Of a stretch of 7,173 nucleotides of DNA, positions 1-4,805 are shown one piece after another. Under the pieces are notes generated by a model. The model was not told the origin of the DNA and did not search any database. It saw nothing but the letters and a program-made list of their open reading frames with translations. The translations under genes were made by a program, and so were the position numbers. Location: the NCBI GenBank assembly GCA_035704495.1, contig DASSWW010000026.1, positions 1-7,173 on the forward strand, read 5' to 3'. This DNA is from UBA6022 sp035704495 (GTDB lineage: Bacteria; Patescibacteriota; Saccharimonadia; Saccharimonadales; Saccharimonadaceae). Every line of letters starts with the position of its first letter. The stretch's first letter is position 1.

Positions 1-633
1 CGCAACGCTCAGACTGGTAAGGCTCGTCTGGCCAACATATCACCAGACGATTACCGGGTTCGTGTGTGGGAAGAAGAAATGAAACCAGAGAATAGCGCCG
101 TTGTTATTGCAATGGCGGATATTTCTGGATCGATGGGTGATAACGAAAAATACTTAACACGAGCGTTTTGTTGGTGGACAGTTAACTTTTTGCGTACCAA
201 ATATCCAAAAGTTGAAATGGTATTTTTGACTCATGATACCGACGCCAAAGAAGCCACCGAAGAAGAATTCTTTAGTCGCTCATCATATGGCGGGGGCACT
301 AAATGTTCGTCGGTTAATAAAATGGCTCTCGACATTATGCAGGAACGCTACCCTAGTGACCGATACAATGTCTACCCGCTTCATTTTTCTGACGGCGATA
401 ATTATGGTAACGACAATGCCGAATGTGTGCGGTTGGTAAATGAACTGCTAGAAAAAGACGTTAATCAATATGCGTACGTTCAAGTTGGACGTAGTGCTCG
501 CAGTAATTTATTCAATAAATACGAAAGTGATATCCACGACGAACGGTTTAAGGCGTTAATGGTCAATGGTAAGCAAGCGGTATTGCCCGCCTTGAAAAAG
601 GTATTTAATCCAGAGGAAAGCGTGGCCAAGTAA
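1..633 (+). CDS. yeaH: YeaH/YhbH (DUF444) family VWA-domain protein, C-terminal part
   Basis: This is the C-terminal 210 residues of a DUF444 protein; the frame is open to base 1, so the start lies outside the window. Family members are usually around 400 residues, so roughly half is missing. The visible part is a von Willebrand A-type domain. The metal-site (MIDAS) motif DISGSMG is at residues 40-46 of the fragment. It is followed by the family block THDTDAKEATEEEFF, the GGGTKCSS loop that supplies the MIDAS threonine, an ERYP motif, and SDGDN. In E. coli, YeaH is encoded beside the kinase YeaG (PrkA) and takes part in stress and stationary-phase responses; in Bacillus the homologue is YhbH. 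Its molecular role is not settled. It ends two bases before the SpoVR-family gene, so the two are almost surely one operon, and a prkA gene is expected upstream. A GTG at 64 could be mistaken for the start, but homology-like sequence (ISPDDYRVRVWEEE) continues upstream of it. Confidence 0.92.
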   Translation, partial: RNAQTGKARLANISPDDYRVRVWEEEMKPENSAVVIAMADISGSMGDNEKYLTRAFCWWTVNFLRTKYPKVEMVFLTHDTDAKEATEEEFFSRSSYGGGTKCSSVNKMALDIMQERYPSDRYNVYPLHFSDGDNYGNDNAECVRLVNELLEKDVNQYAYVQVGRSARSNLFNKYESDIHDERFKALMVNGKQAVLPALKKVFNPEESVAK

Positions 634-635
634 GT

Positions 636-2225
636 ATGAGTGGAGAATTTGACAAATTTTATAAAAAGATAGAGCCGGAAATAGCCGAAACCGAAAAACC
701 AGCTGTTGGTCACGAACACGAAGCGGAAGACCAAGAGCTAGAGGAGGCACTTGGCAATATTTGGGATATTGCCGAAGAGAATCACCTCGATCCTTTTGCG
801 ACCAAGTTTGAAGTTGTGCCATCGCACATCATCTATCAAATGGGCGCATATGGTATTCCCGGCAGGTATTCACATTGGACATATGGCCGAGCATATCGCC
901 AGATGAAGACGCAGTATGATCACGGCCTGTCTAAAATTTATGAACTTGTCATTAATAGCGATCCATCACAGGCATATTTGCTAGAAAACAACCCACCAAT
1001 CGAAAACAAATTTGTGATGGCGCACGTACTGGGCCATACTGATTTTTTCAAAAACAACGCATGGTTTGCCGAAACTCGCCGCGATATGCCAAAATCTGCC
1101 GCGCTTAGTGCAGATAGAATCCGAAGTTACGAAGAAATCGAAGGACACGACGCGGTCGAAAAGTTTTTGGATGCGGCTTTGGCTATCGAAGAGCACATCG
1201 ATCCGCATATGTATGACCGTCCTGGTCGTGACGAAGAAATTAAAATGTGGCATGAAAAAGAGCAAAAAAAACAGCAACGTATCCGCGATAACGAACGTCG
1301 CAACGAGAACGAATGGGATCCCCCGGTCAAGCAAGAAACCGTCCGCGAACTGGGCCGTGTCGCCCTGAATATCCCTCCAGCGCCAGATTGTGACGTCGTT
1401 GGCTTTATCCGCAACCATGCGCCATATCTGGAAGAATGGCAGCGCGATGTTCTAGATATTGTACGCAGCCAATCAGAATATTTTTATCCTCAGCGTCGCA
1501 CAAAAATTATGAACGAAGGCTGGGCAGCGTATTGGCACAAACGTATTATGCGTGAAATGAGCAACCGTAATTTGATTACACCAAAAGAAGACGAAGCCTG
1601 GTGGAAAGTTCATTCTGGCGTTGTTGCGCACGACCCAAAGAGCATCAACCCTTACTACGTTGGTATGAAACTTTTTGAATATATCGAGGACCGCCATAAT
1701 GGTAATTTAACACCCAAAGAAGAAGCATGGTTGCGCAGCCAAGAACAAACCGTTTATCCGCAATTTGACGGCGAATTAAAAGACAGTCCAGCCGCGCCAG
1801 TCCTACGCGAAGCTATGATGTATAACGACGACCAATCGTTTATCCGCAACTATTTTGATAAAAACGTAGCCGATCGCATGGGTATGTATATCTACGAAAA
1901 ACAAACAGGATTTAACGGCGAAGAGTCAACGATTATCAGCAGCACTGGCTGGCAAGAAATTCGTGACAAATTGGTCGCCATGTTGGACAATTCTGGCACG
2001 CCATATATCAATGTGATTAACGGTGATCACGACAAAGCTGGCCAACTATACCTGCGCCACGAATTTGATGGCCGATCACTTGACGCTGAATATATCCAAA
2101 AAACGCTGCCGTATCTGCATAGTTTGTGGCAACGACCAGTTCACTTGGAAACCGTCGAGGCATCAACGAGGAAAAAGGTTGTCTATACATATAACGGTGT
2201 AAAAGTATCGAAAAAAAGTGAGTAA
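636..2225 (+). CDS. spoVR: SpoVR family protein (YcgB-like)
   Basis: A complete 529-residue protein of the SpoVR/YcgB family. Family hallmarks appear in order: HWTYGRAYRQMKTQY (80-94), ELVINSDP (103-110), MAHVLGHTDFFKNN (128-141) with H130 and H134, then DVVGFIRNHAPYLEEWQRD (253-271), and FYPQRRTKIMNEGWAAYWH (283-301) with its invariant EGW and H301. The length is close to E. coli YcgB and somewhat longer than Bacillus SpoVR. The first 45 or so residues are acidic and look poorly ordered. A highly charged stretch at about 195-235, probably helical, separates the two conserved blocks. SpoVR is needed for proper spore cortex in Bacillus, but homologues are common in non-spore-formers, where the function is unclear. 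The ATG is two bases after the yeaH stop. The only purine-rich site (612-620) is about 15 bases away, so translation is probably coupled to yeaH by reinitiation. No signal peptide or membrane segment is visible, so it should be cytoplasmic. Confidence 0.94.
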   Translation: MSGEFDKFYKKIEPEIAETEKPAVGHEHEAEDQELEEALGNIWDIAEENHLDPFATKFEVVPSHIIYQMGAYGIPGRYSHWTYGRAYRQMKTQYDHGLSKIYELVINSDPSQAYLLENNPPIENKFVMAHVLGHTDFFKNNAWFAETRRDMPKSAALSADRIRSYEEIEGHDAVEKFLDAALAIEEHIDPHMYDRPGRDEEIKMWHEKEQKKQQRIRDNERRNENEWDPPVKQETVRELGRVALNIPPAPDCDVVGFIRNHAPYLEEWQRDVLDIVRSQSEYFYPQRRTKIMNEGWAAYWHKRIMREMSNRNLITPKEDEAWWKVHSGVVAHDPKSINPYYVGMKLFEYIEDRHNGNLTPKEEAWLRSQEQTVYPQFDGELKDSPAAPVLREAMMYNDDQSFIRNYFDKNVADRMGMYIYEKQTGFNGEESTIISSTGWQEIRDKLVAMLDNSGTPYINVINGDHDKAGQLYLRHEFDGRSLDAEYIQKTLPYLHSLWQRPVHLETVEASTRKKVVYTYNGVKVSKKSE

Positions 2226-2247
2226 CACGTTAGCCAATCAACAATGA

Positions 2248-2268
2248 GCGAAGGGCTTCTACTTTCGC
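2248..2268 (+). other. Intergenic hairpin between spoVR and murF-like gene
   Basis: The left arm GCGAAGG (2248-2254) pairs with CTTTCGC (2262-2268), giving a 7 bp stem with one G-T wobble around a 7-base loop. TGA (2245-2247) can extend it by pairing with TCA (2270-2272) if A2269 is bulged. No T-run follows, so it is not a standard intrinsic terminator. It could be an mRNA end-stabiliser, an attenuating structure, or chance. It overlaps the proposed -35 element of the next gene. Confidence 0.35.
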
Positions 2269-2291
2269 ATCAGTCGCAAATCGTCTATGAT
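2264..2291 (+). promoter_or_regulatory. Possible promoter for the murF-like gene
   Basis: TTCGCA (2264-2269, 4 of 6 matches to the -35 consensus) is separated by 16 bases from TATGAT (2286-2291, 5 of 6 to the -10 consensus). Transcription would begin near 2298, inside the longest reading of the downstream gene. It would then favour translation from the ATG at 2302 on a nearly leaderless message. The -35 is weak and the element is inferred from sequence alone. Confidence 0.35.
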
Positions 2292-3579
2292 AGTAGCAGT
2301 TATGTTTAAAGTTATGATACAAAAAATTCTGGAACGATACGTTGTTCAATATTTTAAAAAGCATCCCGAAGTAAAACTGATTGTTGTTGCTGGTAGCGTG
2401 GGTAAAACCAGCACCAAACGTGCAATCGCAACATTACTATCGCGCCGCTATCGCGTGGCCTTGCAGGAAGGCAACCATAATACGCACATGAGTGCACCAC
2501 TGGCAATTTTAGGTATCGAGTACCCTGAAGATATTAAAAGTGTAGGCGCTTGGATATCTGTATTTCGCGCCGCTCGCGCTCGTATCGCCGAACCAACCGG
2601 CACGGATGTGATTATTCAAGAACTAGGCGCCGATCATCCTGGCGATATTGCTCACTTTGGCGAATACCTACAACCGCACATTGGCGTTGTGACCGCTGTT
2701 ACTCCAGAACACATGGAGTTTTTTCATGACATCGAGGTTGTTGCCAAAGAGGAATTAGCTGCGGCTAACTTTTCGCACTTGGCGATTATTAACCGTGACG
2801 ATATTGACGGTCAGTACGCTAGCTATCTGACAAACGGTAACCTGTATACGTACGGCACATCGGGCGTTGCCGAATATCGGTTTGAGACGCAAAATTTTAC
2901 GGTAGAAAATGGGTATGAAGGTTCGGTGATTGTTCCCGAGTTTGACCAATCAATCCCGGCAAGTATAAAAGTAATTGGCGAACACAGTTTGCGACCAGTT
3001 ATGGGCGCGGTCGCAGTAGCAGTCAAACTGGGATTGACTGCCGAAGAGATTACCGCAGGATTGGCCCTGATTCAACCCGTTCCAGGGCGTATGAATCTGC
3101 TGCGCGGATTAGAAAACAGCACGATTATTGACGATACGTACAATTCCAGCCCTGTTGCTGCCAGTTCTGCATTACAGTCGCTATATAGTTTGCAGGCGCC
3201 AGAACGAATTGCGATTCTGGGTGATATGAACGAGTTAGGAACAATGTCGCCAGCCGAACACGAAAAATTAGGCGCTATGTGTGACCCTAATCTATTATCG
3301 TGGGTAATTACTATTGGCAAGATGACCGAAAAATACCTTGCGCCAGTTGCCCGACAGCGCGGCTGTCAGGTGCGCAGTTTTAAAAGCGCAATTGACGCTG
3401 GCGCATTTGCCCGTAGTGTTCTGACAGAAAACGCAGCTGTCCTAGTAAAAGGATCGCAAGGTGATATTTATGCCGAAGAAGTCGTTAAAATGTTGTGTGT
3501 CATCAGCGAAGACGACGAACTAGTCCGCCAGTCACCCGAATGGCTAAAAACAAAATCGGACTTTTTCTCGAAATTCTAA
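2287..3579 (+). CDS. murF: MurF-like Mur ligase lacking the N-terminal domain
   Basis: A 430-residue ATP-dependent Mur ligase, closest in motifs to MurF, which adds D-Ala-D-Ala to UDP-MurNAc-tripeptide in the cytoplasm. Visible motifs: P-loop GSVGKTST (36-43), ELGADHPGDIAHF (112-124), TPEHMEFF (139-146), KEEL with the likely carbamylated lysine K154, VPGRMN (265-270), the MurF-type DDTYNSSP (282-289), LGDMNELG (311-318) and KGSQG (388-392). In typical MurF the P-loop comes at about residue 100 or later. Here it begins at residue 36, so the first domain that holds the UDP-sugar is absent or reduced to one helix-like segment. The block NHNTHMSAP (63-71) also differs from the usual MurF N-x-N-N-x-x-G-x-P. 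The central and C-terminal domains look intact. The start is uncertain: ATGs at 2287, 2302 and 2314 are all possible and none has a clear Shine-Dalgarno site. A Mur ligase with a different substrate is the main alternative. Confidence 0.86.
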   Translation: MIVAVMFKVMIQKILERYVVQYFKKHPEVKLIVVAGSVGKTSTKRAIATLLSRRYRVALQEGNHNTHMSAPLAILGIEYPEDIKSVGAWISVFRAARARIAEPTGTDVIIQELGADHPGDIAHFGEYLQPHIGVVTAVTPEHMEFFHDIEVVAKEELAAANFSHLAIINRDDIDGQYASYLTNGNLYTYGTSGVAEYRFETQNFTVENGYEGSVIVPEFDQSIPASIKVIGEHSLRPVMGAVAVAVKLGLTAEEITAGLALIQPVPGRMNLLRGLENSTIIDDTYNSSPVAASSALQSLYSLQAPERIAILGDMNELGTMSPAEHEKLGAMCDPNLLSWVITIGKMTEKYLAPVARQRGCQVRSFKSAIDAGAFARSVLTENAAVLVKGSQGDIYAEEVVKMLCVISEDDELVRQSPEWLKTKSDFFSKF

Positions 3580-3603
3580 CACTTTTGCGTTATTCAATAT
3601 GAT
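3576..3603 (+). promoter_or_regulatory. Possible promoter for the membrane-anchored protein gene
   Basis: CTAACA (3576-3581, 4 of 6 to the -35 consensus) lies 16 bases before TATGAT (3598-3603, 5 of 6 to the -10 consensus). The -35 overlaps the TAA stop of the Mur ligase gene. Transcription would begin near 3610, leaving a leader of about 34 bases that includes the strong ribosome site at 3631. The -10 hexamer and spacer length match those proposed before the Mur ligase gene. Confidence 0.35.
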
Positions 3604-3630
3604 ACGTTAATTGTAATGACTAGCATGCAG

Positions 3631-3636
3631 AGGAGG
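3631..3636 (+). promoter_or_regulatory. Strong Shine-Dalgarno site, AGGAGG
   Basis: A perfect AGGAGG ends 7 bases before the ATG at 3644, the ideal spacing. It fixes that start codon. It is the only canonical ribosome site in the window, which suggests this gene is translated more strongly than its neighbours. Confidence 0.9.
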
Positions 3637-3643
3637 CAAGAAT

Positions 3644-4744
3644 ATGGACAATAACGATAGACCGCCAGAGATACAAACGAACAACACTACAACCACACCA
3701 CCCCCAGATAATAAACCGCCAACTTCTGAACCAGCGTCAGGCGCCTCGCGATTTCATCCAAAAAATATGAGTCGTCGGACGTGGATTATTGTTATTGCTC
3801 TATTAGGGTTGGTAGCAGTTGCCGTATTGTTATATAATCTGTGGTACCAAAATCCGAACAAAGTCGTATCGGATGGAATCATGCATGCCATCAAAGCAAA
3901 AACCGTGACGTACACCGGAAAAATTGCAGTCGATGGTGAGTCAAATTTTAACATCGCCATTAATGGTAAGGGTACGTCTGATAAGGGTACTCTGAACGCT
4001 GTATTATCCTTTGATGTCGATGATAAAACGTACGAACTAGAAGGCAATACAATTGCTAGCTATGATGGCAATTGGTATTTTAAAGTTAAAAACATCGACG
4101 AATTAGTAAAAAATTATCGGGCTACTGTACCGCCACCTTCGCAGGATTTGTTCGACAAGATTATCGATAAAATAGACGATAAATGGATTAAAATTAACGC
4201 CGAGGATTTGAAAAGCTACAGCCCAGATGCTGCACAGGCGCAACGTTGTATGAACGATGCGTTTAAAAAGTTCCAAGACGAGGACAAGCTAGAGCAAGAA
4301 TTGATTAGTTTGTATAAACAGTATCAATTTATCGTGATTGACGAAAAATTAGGTAGTCGTGAAGGTAGTATTGGATATGTACTTGCCACTAACCCAGATA
4401 CCGCAAAAGAATTTGCTAAGGGGCTGAGGGAGACGTCACTCTATAAAACACTGCACGATTGCGACGCTAGTTTTACTATCAAAGACAGTGATTTAACCAA
4501 ACAGAGTGATTCATCTGACGACAACGGCAAAGTCGAACTATGGGTAAGTCGTTGGTCGCATCGGGTGACGAAAGTAGCCGTGACAACCGACAGTAAACAG
4601 GGGGCGGTAAATGTTGTTGTCGAGCCGACGTTTAATAAAAACGTCACAATCACCACGCCAAAAGATACCACGACTTTGAAAAAGCTACAGGCTGATGTCC
4701 AGAAATTGCTGCAATCAGCTGCACCACAGTCAACTGCGAGATAA
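3644..4744 (+). CDS. Membrane-anchored protein with large outer domain, function unknown
   Basis: I do not recognise this 366-residue protein as a named family. Residues 1-45 are low-complexity and rich in Asn, Thr and Pro. A single transmembrane helix follows at about 46-68 (WIIVIALLGLVAVAVLLYNLW). K40, R44 and R45 precede it, so by the positive-inside rule the short N-terminus is cytoplasmic and residues 70-366 are outside. There is no lipobox. The outer part begins with alternating strand-like segments (TVTYTGKIAVDG, FNIAINGKG, AVLSFDVDDKTYELEG, GNWYFKVKN). It continues with helical segments around 140-230 and ends with more strands (KVELWVSRWSHRVTKVAV) and a Gln/Lys-rich helix. This pattern recalls the curved-sheet LppX/LolA-type lipid-binding folds, but that is only a resemblance. 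Two cysteines, C202 and C273, could form a disulfide. The start is fixed by AGGAGG. It lies between a Mur ligase gene and leuS, on the same strand. Confidence 0.82.
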   Translation: MDNNDRPPEIQTNNTTTTPPPDNKPPTSEPASGASRFHPKNMSRRTWIIVIALLGLVAVAVLLYNLWYQNPNKVVSDGIMHAIKAKTVTYTGKIAVDGESNFNIAINGKGTSDKGTLNAVLSFDVDDKTYELEGNTIASYDGNWYFKVKNIDELVKNYRATVPPPSQDLFDKIIDKIDDKWIKINAEDLKSYSPDAAQAQRCMNDAFKKFQDEDKLEQELISLYKQYQFIVIDEKLGSREGSIGYVLATNPDTAKEFAKGLRETSLYKTLHDCDASFTIKDSDLTKQSDSSDDNGKVELWVSRWSHRVTKVAVTTDSKQGAVNVVVEPTFNKNVTITTPKDTTTLKKLQADVQKLLQSAAPQSTAR

Positions 4745-4788
4745 AATAAAGCCTGGTGTAACCGTCTCTGTAATAGCGATAGGAAGTT

Positions 4789-4797
4789 TGCTATACT
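4789..4797 (+). promoter_or_regulatory. Extended -10 promoter directly before leuS
   Basis: TGCTATACT matches the extended -10 form TG-n-TATAAT with one mismatch. No good -35 is found 16 to 18 bases upstream, which is usual for extended -10 promoters. Only 8 bases separate it from the leuS ATG at 4806, so transcription would begin at about 4804 to 4806 and give a leaderless or nearly leaderless message. Confidence 0.6.
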
Positions 4798-4805
4798 GAA
4801 GGGAT

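Noticed and set aside
64..633. GTG at 64 as the start of the first gene
   Set aside because: The frame stays open to base 1 and the upstream residues read as family-like sequence, so the gene simply continues past the window edge.
981..1418. Long open frame on the minus strand (145 codons) inside spoVR
   Set aside because: It lies wholly opposite a gene with strong family motifs, and its translation has no recognisable motif.
1405..1850. Twelve-base repeat TTTATCCGCAAC at two places in spoVR
   Set aside because: Both copies encode the short peptide FIRN in the reading frame; similar codon choice explains the match.
3623..3628. GCATGC palindrome before the ribosome site at 3631
   Set aside because: A six-base palindrome is expected by chance and there is no second copy nearby.
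4773..4794. ATAGC/GCTAT inverted repeat overlapping the leuS -10 box
   Set aside because: It is only 5 bp with a 12-base loop, too weak to call an operator or terminator.
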